NCBI GenBank assembly: GCA_027016475.1
Contig: JALUTL010000002.1
Location: forward strand, 1 to 6,982
Direction: 5' to 3'
Source: Candidatus Heimdallarchaeota archaeon
Lineage (GTDB): Archaea > Asgardarchaeota > Heimdallarchaeia > Heimdallarchaeales > Kariarchaeaceae
Length of the DNA: 6,982 bases
In this document: positions 1 to 6,968 of the stretch, one piece after another
Layout: every line of letters begins with the position of its first letter
How positions within the stretch are numbered: position 1 is the stretch's first letter
Position numbers and translations under genes: made by a program
The notes under the pieces: generated by a model
Told to the model about the DNA's origin: nothing
Database searches by the model: none
The model's input: the letters and a program-made list of their open reading frames with translations, nothing else

Positions 1-6
1 GAATAA

Positions 7-30
7 GTATTTATTGTCTTTTTTTTTTTG
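7..30 (+). promoter_or_regulatory. Putative archaeal core promoter of the first subtilase
   Basis: A TATA-like box (TATTTATT, 8-15) is centred about 28 bases before ATG 40. That would put the transcription start at or within a few bases of the start codon, giving a leaderless or nearly leaderless mRNA. No Shine-Dalgarno motif is visible. A run of 11 T (19-29) follows the box; it could also be the U-tract of a terminator for a gene lying left of the window. The window begins only seven bases before the box, so upstream elements cannot be judged. Confidence 0.45.
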
Positions 31-39
31 CATGTTAGC

Positions 40-3000
40 ATGAAAAGACAAGCATTTGTAATTAGTGCAATCCTAATTCTTTCAATGTCGTTTTCCGTCT
101 CTTTTGCAACGGATTTTTCAAAGACAACTGAAATTGTCATACCCTTGGCTGAACCTACTGAACCGTTTGTTGGTACAGATAGATTCGTCATTTTTGCCCA
201 ATCGCAATCGGATTATGAAGGGCTTCTTTCATTGTTCGATGTAAACATGAAATTTGACAACCTAAGAGCCGCCATATTAGACTTAAGCGGAAACCAATAT
301 TCAGTGGCCAAGGAACTGTATGGGTCGCATGTCTATCGCATAAGCGATCTTGAGCCATTTACCATTCAGAAATCTGAAACTCCTAACGCCGTTGAGTTCA
401 AACCCGATGGAATTCTGACTACACAAGCAATGAAAGTCACTGACCTGTATGCTATGGGATATACTGGTCAAGGCATCAATGTTGGAATTATTGACAACGG
501 AATTGACCTCAACCATACCGAATTGCAAGGGAAAGTAGTGCAACAGGTCTTCGTCGGAGGTACAAAAATTGACTATAACCATGGTACACCTGTTGCTGGG
601 ATGATTGTCGCCAACGGAATAGGAAATCCTGATGCAGTCGGTACTGCCAAAGATGCCAAAATATATTCTGTTGGGCTTTCTTCTACACCTGAAGGGTCAT
701 TCACTTTTGAAACAATGATGCTTGGATTTAATGAAATGTTGAAGAACAAGCAACAAGTTAGAATTGTGAACATCTCAATAGGTGGGCAGGCGAATATTTT
801 TGAGGAGATTGCCCGTATCTATGCTGAAAATAATGTTCAGCTTGTCTCATCCGCAGGAAACAGTGGGCCTTCAGGGCATACCGTTGGATTCCCGGGTGGT
901 GAAGTAGATACAATCAGTGTGGGTGCAACAACTGTAGACAAGGCCTTGGCATCGTTCAGCTCACGCGGACCGGTTCTCGTTAGAGGACCGATCAAACCTG
1001 ATGTTGTTGCTCCAGGTGCAGCTGTCTTGTCAACTGCACTTGGAGGAGGCTATACAACAACTTCTGGAACTAGCTTTTCATCTCCTGCAACAGCAGGCGC
1101 ATTGGCAACTTTGGCAAGCGCTCTGAATGCACAGGGTATCGAATGGAATATCGGAACATTAAAGGCGGCACTAATCAGAGGCGCTGAAGGAGATTGTGGA
1201 AACTACACTTATGGAATGGGCTTCGTCAACATCAAAAAATCGTATGATTACGTGCTGAGTGTCGCTTCAGGAAGTACAGCAAAGACTTTGGCAGTTACTC
1301 CAATCCATGCCAACTTTATGAGAACTAAATTCATCCAGAACCAAATTTACGAAGTTCCTGGATTTACGGTGATCTCTTCACATCTTTCCGAAGTGAAAAT
1401 CGAGATCACTGGCACGATTTCATCAATCCTGAAGCTGAACACGTCTGCATTGGATCTGTCGCGGTATTCAACTGAATTGCCTCTCTATGCTGACACCAAT
1501 GGCGCAGCTTTGGGTCAATATTCCGGTGACTTGGTCATTTCTGTGGGAAGAGAGCAACTCAAAATCCCGATGAACGTTGAAGTTATTGCCCAAAAGGGTA
1601 AAGTTGCATTCGACATTTGGCATACTGATTTGGATTCAACAATAGAGAATATTATTCCTGCCGATTTGCCTCGCGGAACCAATACTGGCTGGATGATAGA
1701 GCTGTTCCATGACAACGGCTTCGTGGTTGATGTCATCAATGAAACGTTGACATCTTCTCTCTTACAGGGCTATGACATTCTATGGATACCTGACCCTGTT
1801 CCCGCACGAAACAATCCTGTTTCTATTTTCTACCCCTATTCCGGTGCATACTTTAGTGATGCAGAAATAGATGCAATTGTTCAATATGTAGATGACGGAG
1901 GCAACCTACTTACAACCTTCAACGGACTAATGACAATTGAATCAAAATTTGTAGGTACAAACGCTACGGAAGTAAACAAATTGCTTACTCGGTTCGGGGT
2001 CAAGACTAGCGTTTCAAGCGTTCCAGCTCCTATTTCAGTGAGCATTTCCACAGTCAACAACGTGACATCATTGACAAAAGGGGTGAAATCAATATCTACC
2101 TACGGCAATTTCCTTTCTGTCAATGCATCAAAGCTTGAAGAACGCAATAGTGCTGCCTATGCATTGACCGGCGATTTGAACAAATCTCAAATTATTGCAA
2201 TCGATAAAATTGGCGCAGGAAGAGTTATTGTATCAGACAACAACCTTTGGACAGACAACTTCGGTTTGACTGGAGATCCAAGTTATTCACCTTATGATTT
2301 CACTCTTGCACAAAATGCCATCAACTGGTTTATGCAGAAGGAAAGAGTGACTTTGATGGATTACACCATGAATTCTTCCTATGTAGAGGGACACGTAGTT
2401 GCATATTCGGGTAGCACTCCTCTAACTTCCTTGAGTGGGACAGCAACAATATCTGGAGGAAAATCAATTGCTTTGACCTTGACATCTAATGGCAATGGCA
2501 ATTTCTCTTTCAGCTATGACGCGTCCACTGAGGATGGTATTCACAATGTTGCAATCCACACATCTGAAGATTATGTGAACTTTAAGTTCATCAACAACCT
2601 CCTTCCTCCAACAGTCACTCCTAACTTTGAAAACGGTACGGTATTTCCAGCAGATGTCTCATCATTTGATATGAATTTTACAGTCGTGGATTCGATATAT
2701 CAACCTAAGACATCTGATATCACAATTACCGTTGATGGAGTTGTAAGAAGCGCTTCACTGTTCCCAAGATCCATTTCAGGAAATACTCTTACCGTAAAAA
2801 TTCTAACCGGTCTGCTAGATGCAAACATTGTGGAACATGTGATACAAGTCAGCGTAAAAGATCAGGATGGCTTGACAGGAACCGCCGCTGCTACGTTCAA
2901 ATTGGGTAACCCTTCAGTTTCAAAAGTCATTGCAAACGATCCGATTCAGTTGCCTGACAACTTTGAGGTACGCCAATATATTCTTAGCGGATATTGTGAA

Positions 3001-3174
3001 AACAGTTATTCACTTGCTCCTGTTTCAACAACTCCAACAACTACAACTACCTCTGAAGCAACTACAAGCCTCACAACGTCCGAGACAGAAGACAATGGAT
3101 TGAATGTTGCAATGCTCTTTGTAATGATCGGATTTGCTACAATGGTAATTTTCAGGAAAAAGCATTCAAAATAA
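40..3174 (+). CDS. Secreted, membrane-anchored S8 subtilase with S1P-like domain order and Thr-rich stalk
   Basis: Serine endopeptidase of the subtilisin family (S8), expected to act outside the cell tethered to the membrane. Numbered from ATG at 40 (1044 aa): signal peptide 1-23 (MKRQ, hydrophobic core, SFA|TD); I9-like prodomain about 47-112; catalytic domain about 135-408 with Asp152 (IIDNG), His181 (NHGTPVAG), oxyanion Asn274 (SSAGNSG) and Ser345 (GTSFSSP), all present, so probably active; beta-sandwich 417-517; GATase1/DUF4350-like domain 520-765 without a nucleophilic Cys; two beta-sandwich domains about 770-852 and 856-956; Thr/Ser-rich stalk 996-1016; TM helix about 1023-1038; tail RKKHSK. 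There are 13 N-glycosylation sequons and only two Cys (386 and 986). ATG 40 is preferred over TTG 28 because it starts directly at the signal peptide and lies about 28 bases after a TATA-like box. It is a diverged paralogue of the gene at 4074. Substrate unknown. Family is certain; domain borders are estimates. Confidence 0.93.
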   Translation: MKRQAFVISAILILSMSFSVSFATDFSKTTEIVIPLAEPTEPFVGTDRFVIFAQSQSDYEGLLSLFDVNMKFDNLRAAILDLSGNQYSVAKELYGSHVYRISDLEPFTIQKSETPNAVEFKPDGILTTQAMKVTDLYAMGYTGQGINVGIIDNGIDLNHTELQGKVVQQVFVGGTKIDYNHGTPVAGMIVANGIGNPDAVGTAKDAKIYSVGLSSTPEGSFTFETMMLGFNEMLKNKQQVRIVNISIGGQANIFEEIARIYAENNVQLVSSAGNSGPSGHTVGFPGGEVDTISVGATTVDKALASFSSRGPVLVRGPIKPDVVAPGAAVLSTALGGGYTTTSGTSFSSPATAGALATLASALNAQGIEWNIGTLKAALIRGAEGDCGNYTYGMGFVNIKKSYDYVLSVASGSTAKTLAVTPIHANFMRTKFIQNQIYEVPGFTVISSHLSEVKIEITGTISSILKLNTSALDLSRYSTELPLYADTNGAALGQYSGDLVISVGREQLKIPMNVEVIAQKGKVAFDIWHTDLDSTIENIIPADLPRGTNTGWMIELFHDNGFVVDVINETLTSSLLQGYDILWIPDPVPARNNPVSIFYPYSGAYFSDAEIDAIVQYVDDGGNLLTTFNGLMTIESKFVGTNATEVNKLLTRFGVKTSVSSVPAPISVSISTVNNVTSLTKGVKSISTYGNFLSVNASKLEERNSAAYALTGDLNKSQIIAIDKIGAGRVIVSDNNLWTDNFGLTGDPSYSPYDFTLAQNAINWFMQKERVTLMDYTMNSSYVEGHVVAYSGSTPLTSLSGTATISGGKSIALTLTSNGNGNFSFSYDASTEDGIHNVAIHTSEDYVNFKFINNLLPPTVTPNFENGTVFPADVSSFDMNFTVVDSIYQPKTSDITITVDGVVRSASLFPRSISGNTLTVKILTGLLDANIVEHVIQVSVKDQDGLTGTAAATFKLGNPSVSKVIANDPIQLPDNFEVRQYILSGYCENSYSLAPVSTTPTTTTTSEATTSLTTSETEDNGLNVAMLFVMIGFATMVIFRKKHSK
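3028..3084 (+). repeat. Low-complexity ACN tract encoding the Thr-rich stalk
   Basis: Imperfect run of ACN (Thr) codons mixed with Ser, Glu, Pro and Ala codons, coding for residues 997-1015 of the first subtilase. Thr/Ser-rich stretches placed just before a C-terminal membrane helix are typical O-glycosylated spacers in archaeal surface proteins and would hold the protease off the membrane. The second subtilase has no equivalent. Confidence 0.7.
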
Positions 3175-3203
3175 AAAAACTGGAAAAACAAAATAGTTTT
3201 TAA
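3175..3203. terminator. Putative bidirectional terminator between convergent genes
   Basis: The 29-base gap between two convergent stop codons holds AAAAACT (3175-3181) and its reverse complement AGTTTTT (3195-3201), separated by 13 bases. Each strand therefore ends in T-tracts: TTTTT on the plus strand from 3197, and on the minus strand the complement of the A-runs at 3183-3187 and 3173-3179. Archaeal intrinsic termination needs mainly a U-tract, so this could serve both genes. The stem is A/T-only apart from one C-G pair, so the T-tracts probably matter more than the hairpin. Confidence 0.5.
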
Positions 3204-3971
3204 TTATTCGTTAAGGAATTTTTCCATTCGTGTATCAACTGAATCTGGACTAGATGGAGGATCAAGATAAACTACTTCTCGTTCTTGCTTTTCAACAAAA
3301 ATTTGACAAGATTCGACCGCCAATACCTGCATTACGATATCATACAATTGTTGAGGAGACGCTTGCGATAGGACTTCAAGGTGAAAACCGCCGTCCAAGT
3401 TGGGATTTTGCTGCTGTGAAATGTCTGGATTTACGCTGATGAATCTGACAACTTTGGAAAGATCCTTGGCAACCATGAAGGCCCTGAGACTTTTCGCATC
3501 ATAATCGGCCTCAAAATTGATCACAATTTTGTATCGATACAGCATCCTTCCGGCCAATCTGATCAAGAACTCAGCATTAGTTCTAATTTCCTGAATGATG
3601 TTCGGATCCGGCAAAGCGCCAGCTTGCAGAAGTGTGAGAACTTCTTGAAATGATTCGACAATTTCTACCAAATACGCTTGAAACATAACTGAGTGCAACA
3701 AAGGAGAATCCGAAGAAACCAATATCTTTAAACTTGTGCCCAATGGCCTTAAATGTGGCGAGACTTTTGAGATATTTTCAGATTTGAGTCCTTCTGAAAC
3801 CTCATTTAGGAGGTCAGTCATCTCTTCAAATTTGGCGGGCTGAGTGACTAAGGGAATTGCCGCGTTCAGTGAGTTCGTAATTCCTCGTAATTCCTCTATG
3901 CTTTGATTGTATGCCATTGCCATTCTTAATAATCTCTCATCATTTGAAAATAAAACTGTTTTCCATAACAT
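3204..3971 (-). CDS. CheA P2-like adaptor with helical HPt-like N-terminal half, no kinase domains
   Basis: Soluble 255-residue protein without signal peptide or membrane segment. Residues about 147-228 read like a CheA P2 (CheY/CheB-binding) domain: YKIVINFEADYDAKSLRAFM, then an LSKVVRFISVNPD strand-turn, a DGGFHLEVLS strand, a helix from SPQQLYDIVMQVL, and a closing CQIFVEK strand. Residues about 12-142 are predicted all helical. The stretch LVEIVESFQEVLTLLQAGAL followed by PDPNIIQEI resembles the later helices of a CheA P1/HPt bundle, but no HxxKG phospho-acceptor motif is seen, and the dimerisation, ATPase and CheW-like domains are absent. The C-terminal 25 residues are polar and probably disordered. 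Role inferred: a response-regulator-binding adaptor or sink, not a kinase. It converges on the first subtilase and diverges from the second. The start is uncertain: ATG at 3923 (239 aa) has a better-placed TATA-like box. Confidence 0.85.
   Translation of the reverse strand: MLWKTVLFSNDERLLRMAMAYNQSIEELRGITNSLNAAIPLVTQPAKFEEMTDLLNEVSEGLKSENISKVSPHLRPLGTSLKILVSSDSPLLHSVMFQAYLVEIVESFQEVLTLLQAGALPDPNIIQEIRTNAEFLIRLAGRMLYRYKIVINFEADYDAKSLRAFMVAKDLSKVVRFISVNPDISQQQNPNLDGGFHLEVLSQASPQQLYDIVMQVLAVESCQIFVEKQEREVVYLDPPSSPDSVDTRMEKFLNE
3947..3955 (-). promoter_or_regulatory. TATA-like box that may define a downstream start at 3923
   Basis: Read on the minus strand this is TTTTATTTT, centred about 28 bases before the in-frame ATG at 3923, the same distance as in the first subtilase. 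No comparable box lies 25-28 bases before the ATG at 3971. If it is real, the P2-like protein starts at residue 17 of the longer reading (MAMAYNQS) from a leaderless transcript, and the divergent intergenic region is about 150 bases. AT-rich stretches are common here, so this is only suggestive. Confidence 0.35.
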
Positions 3972-3990
3972 GCATTTTTTCGATCTTCAT

Positions 3991-4037
3991 AGTCACAACA
4001 ATTCAATGGTCAGACTTTGCGATTTCCACTTGTGACT
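3991..4037. repeat. Perfect 8-bp inverted repeat in the divergent promoter region
   Basis: AGTCACAA (3991-3998) and TTGTGACT (4030-4037) are exact reverse complements separated by 31 bases. They lie between two divergent genes, and the right arm ends eight bases before the TATA-like box of the second subtilase. Possible roles are paired half-sites for a transcription factor or an upstream activator site; the 39-bp centre-to-centre spacing is close to a whole number of helical turns, only loosely. Rough chance expectation in 100 bases is below one in ten, so coincidence remains possible. Confidence 0.4.
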
Positions 4038-4073
4038 GAATAGCATTAAAATAGGTGTTCAACACAAACAAAA
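4038..4073 (+). promoter_or_regulatory. Putative core promoter of the second subtilase (leaderless)
   Basis: TTAAAATA (4046-4053) is a good archaeal TATA-like box centred about 25 bases before ATG 4074, preceded by purine-rich GAATAGCA (4038-4045) in the place of a BRE. This spacing predicts transcription starting at the start codon itself. The bases just before the ATG (ACAAACAAAA) contain no Shine-Dalgarno motif, which agrees with a leaderless mRNA. Confidence 0.5.
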
Positions 4074-6968
4074 ATGTTGACACAATCAAAGGCGTTGGCA
4101 CTAGTTCTTGTCAGTATGTTCATGATACCTGGATTTGCCTCTTTCCTCACAAACTATGCATTTATTTCTCCGTCTGTATTTCCTGATGAAGCTCCAAATG
4201 AAGCTATTAGGGATCATACAATGCCCACCTCCAATTTGGAGTTCATTGCTTCAAGTGATGGTCGAAAGCTGATCCTTTTCGAATCAGTTGAAAAACTCCG
4301 TAACGCCATGATCTCATTGGTTGATGTAGAATATGTATTTGATTCAATTCCTGCTGTGATTGTCTCGGGTTCTGTCGATTCTAATTTGGAAGGAATCAGA
4401 AACATTTATCCTTCAAGAACCGTAAAAGGGTCACAATTGATTATCGGCAATAAATCTCTCAATGAACAGGTAGGGTTTACAACAAACACATTGGAACATA
4501 CCGCAACATGGGTTGGTGTGGATGATCTTTGGGCAAAAGGTCTATATGGACAGGGACAGCACATTGCAATCATAGATTCTGGAATTGATAACACGTTGCT
4601 CGCCTTTAAGAATTTAACCAACTTGAATCAAGATCGAGGAGAATACTTTGTAATGGGTTCACTGAAAGAGAAAGAGCCACCAACAGATTTATCTGGACAT
4701 GGAACTCATGTGGGTGGTATTGCAGTCGGTAATGGCTACTACACCATTGACAAACCTGAACTTTACAAAAGCCATGGAATGGCACCTTATGCAACCTTCG
4801 AATCCATTAAGGTGCTAAATGCCCAGCAATCTGGAGATAACCTCGATGTTCTTATGGGAATTGATTTTGCTTTGAGCCGAAATGTATCAGTGATTTCAAT
4901 GAGTTTTGGAACTGATGTTTTTAATGGAACTGGTGATTTGTTCCTTGAGATCACCAACAAAGCGGCAGAAAAGGACATACTCATGGTTGCAGCCGCTGGA
5001 AACTTTGGAGGATGGGGTGGAAGTACCATCGGTTCACCGTCGCTGTTCCCGACAACTATTAGTGTTGGAGCAGCTGCGACTCCGACAGATCCATGGGTGG
5101 ATTCATCAAGAGGTCCGGGCTTGAATGGGATCAATCGTCCTGACGTTCTTGCTCCAGGTGTTGCGATTGTTTCCGTTCAAAATGGAACTGGGAAACCAAT
5201 TGCAATTTCTGGCACATCAATGGCTGTACCACATGTATCTGGTGGGGCATTACTTTTGAGGCAGGCATTTCCAGAGGCAACTGCAATCCAAATCAAAAAT
5301 GCAATAATTGCAAGTGCAGTTGACATGTATTGGGATGTTGAGGTTCAAGGGCGTGGAATGGTGAACTTTACGAGAGCTTATGAAATTCTTTCCCATAGGA
5401 TGGAAAATCCTGAAGATTTGACTTGGTCTGCTTCTACTAACCCGATTACAATCCATGATGGAACAGAAGCATATGAGGATGGTTCTCCTGTAAGAAAGCA
5501 AGCAAATTCATACTATCGGGCATCTGTAATAAATGAAAGGAAGCAGTTCAATATTTCCATTCACTCTGATGCAGACATGGTTGTGTCTCCCCGATTCGAT
5601 CTTTACTTTGGAAACGTTTCTGTTGAACTGCCAGAAAACTTTACGTTGAAAAAGGGGCACAATGTCATGCCTTTGAACATCTCTGTGATTTCAACCCAAG
5701 GAGGGTTTAACAAGGGGACAATCTATTTTGTTGATGCAAATTCTACAAACCTGATGCGATTTATGAACATTACATACTTTTCAAAGACAGCATTCCCAAA
5801 CGGAAAGGTATTGATTGACCGATCACATGACGCAGATACACCTTCTGGATATTACACTAACGACGGTGTCGCCGGAAAGCTAAGTGAATTGAGTGTTGTT
5901 CTACAAAATTTTGGTTATGAACTGCACGAGAATTTCGCCCCAATAACACTTGACCTCCTTTCAAATTACCATCTCTTTGTTCTATCGGATCCGGAAATTC
6001 CATTGACAGAGTCAGAGATTGTGGCAATAAGACAGTTCATGAACAATGGTGGGTCTGTTTTGATAATGGCAAGTGGAGGAACTTCATTTAACGAAATGCA
6101 ACCTTCTCGATATTTTGCAATAGATTCATTTAATAGTTTGATGAAATATAATCTAAACGGAGAAACAATCGATATTGAAATTCAGAAACCTTTGACCGAT
6201 CATTATTGGTTGAACAACCAGACTACTGAAGCAGTTGAGGCAAAAACCGTTTCTGACCAAACCATATTTCCTTCAAACCTGAAATTCCCGACGTTTGGGC
6301 CACCATTGGGTTTAACTTCAGACAAGCCCGTCGTTCTCGCTACGTCATTGGGTCAGCCAGCCGTAGCTGCACAAGAAGTAGGAAATGGAAGAATTATTGT
6401 ATTTTCCTCAATGGAGCAATTTACATTTCTTCAGTTGAAGTTTGCATCGATTGGTGGAACCGAAAACATAAGGGAATTGGCTCTTGCAACAATGAAGTGG
6501 TTGATTCATCCTCAGCTTATCCAAATCAATTATGAAATTGGAGGCAAACTGCTTCAATCTGGTGATAAAGTTTCTCTTGAACTTAGAAAAGGATACATAA
6601 TCAATGTCGCTCGGCCATCTTATCCCAATGGAACAGAAATAGATTTTGGCGAAACTTTGCAGGGATACATTACTTTCCTAAGCAATCCGATACAGGTTTT
6701 TCCTATCGCCTTCCAATGGAATGGCGCAAAATACCAGTTTGATATAACGTTTACTGTCTACGGAGAATTCATGCTTGAAATTCCCGTGTTTTCTGGTAAA
6801 TTCTCAACCAATGGAATGTTAAGGATTGAAACATTTCTCGAAGGGTTCGAAGATCAAGAACTTCATGACACGTTAAGTGGCATACTGCTATTTCTGATAG
6901 CTTCTAGCTGGTTGATCTGGTTGAAGAATGAAAAACCACGAAACAATTCCAATGACAAGAAAGAGTGA
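4074..6968 (+). CDS. Membrane-anchored S8 subtilase with site-1-protease-like architecture
   Basis: Subtilisin-family serine endopeptidase of 964 residues, with its ectodomain outside the cell. Signal peptide about 1-22 (hydrophobic, GFA|SF); I9-like prodomain about 64-124; catalytic domain about 146-440 with Asp168 (IIDSG), His209 (GHGTHVGG), oxyanion Asn310 (AAAGN) and Ser382 (GTSMAVP); beta-sandwich about 450-570; GATase1/DUF4350-like domain about 577-812 (starting KVLIDRSHDAD, with FMNNGGSVLIMASGG and closing NGRIIVFSS ... ATMKWLIHP) lacking a catalytic Cys; beta domain about 814-919; single TM helix about 934-950 (LSGILLFLIASSWLIWL); 14-residue charged cytosolic tail. No cysteine occurs anywhere; about 15 N-glycosylation sequons are present. 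It lacks the extra beta domain and Thr-rich stalk of the paralogue at 40. The order matches eukaryotic S1P/MBTPS1 as remembered; similar subtilase plus DUF4350-like fusions may be more widespread, so orthology is not claimed. Start chosen for signal peptide and TATA spacing. Confidence 0.94.
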   Translation: MLTQSKALALVLVSMFMIPGFASFLTNYAFISPSVFPDEAPNEAIRDHTMPTSNLEFIASSDGRKLILFESVEKLRNAMISLVDVEYVFDSIPAVIVSGSVDSNLEGIRNIYPSRTVKGSQLIIGNKSLNEQVGFTTNTLEHTATWVGVDDLWAKGLYGQGQHIAIIDSGIDNTLLAFKNLTNLNQDRGEYFVMGSLKEKEPPTDLSGHGTHVGGIAVGNGYYTIDKPELYKSHGMAPYATFESIKVLNAQQSGDNLDVLMGIDFALSRNVSVISMSFGTDVFNGTGDLFLEITNKAAEKDILMVAAAGNFGGWGGSTIGSPSLFPTTISVGAAATPTDPWVDSSRGPGLNGINRPDVLAPGVAIVSVQNGTGKPIAISGTSMAVPHVSGGALLLRQAFPEATAIQIKNAIIASAVDMYWDVEVQGRGMVNFTRAYEILSHRMENPEDLTWSASTNPITIHDGTEAYEDGSPVRKQANSYYRASVINERKQFNISIHSDADMVVSPRFDLYFGNVSVELPENFTLKKGHNVMPLNISVISTQGGFNKGTIYFVDANSTNLMRFMNITYFSKTAFPNGKVLIDRSHDADTPSGYYTNDGVAGKLSELSVVLQNFGYELHENFAPITLDLLSNYHLFVLSDPEIPLTESEIVAIRQFMNNGGSVLIMASGGTSFNEMQPSRYFAIDSFNSLMKYNLNGETIDIEIQKPLTDHYWLNNQTTEAVEAKTVSDQTIFPSNLKFPTFGPPLGLTSDKPVVLATSLGQPAVAAQEVGNGRIIVFSSMEQFTFLQLKFASIGGTENIRELALATMKWLIHPQLIQINYEIGGKLLQSGDKVSLELRKGYIINVARPSYPNGTEIDFGETLQGYITFLSNPIQVFPIAFQWNGAKYQFDITFTVYGEFMLEIPVFSGKFSTNGMLRIETFLEGFEDQELHDTLSGILLFLIASSWLIWLKNEKPRNNSNDKKE

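Noticed and set aside
28..39. In-frame TTG start four codons upstream of ATG 40
   Set aside because: ATG 40 gives a clean signal peptide (MKRQ plus hydrophobic core), and the TATA-like box predicts transcription starting close to 40, leaving the TTG outside or at the edge of the mRNA.
32..43. Tiny upstream ORF (ATG TTA GCA TGA) overlapping the start codon of the first subtilase
   Set aside because: It could couple translation in principle, but the predicted transcription start lies after it, and a three-codon ORF is easily due to chance.
3094..3174. PGF-CTERM-type (archaeosortase) sorting signal at the end of the first subtilase
   Set aside because: The Thr-rich stalk, TM helix and basic tail fit that general tripartite plan, but no PGF or related short motif is visible before the helix, so only a membrane anchor is called.
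3254..3439. Plus-strand 61-codon ORF opposite the P2-like gene
   Set aside because: It lies wholly inside a better-supported minus-strand gene, has no recognisable motif and no promoter; the same applies to the antisense ORFs within both subtilases.
3204..3971. Full CheA histidine kinase or a broken cheA gene
   Set aside because: No dimerisation, HATPase (N, G1, G2 box) or CheW-like sequence is present in any frame nearby, and the gene ends cleanly at a stop followed by a convergent gene, so there is no sign of recent truncation.
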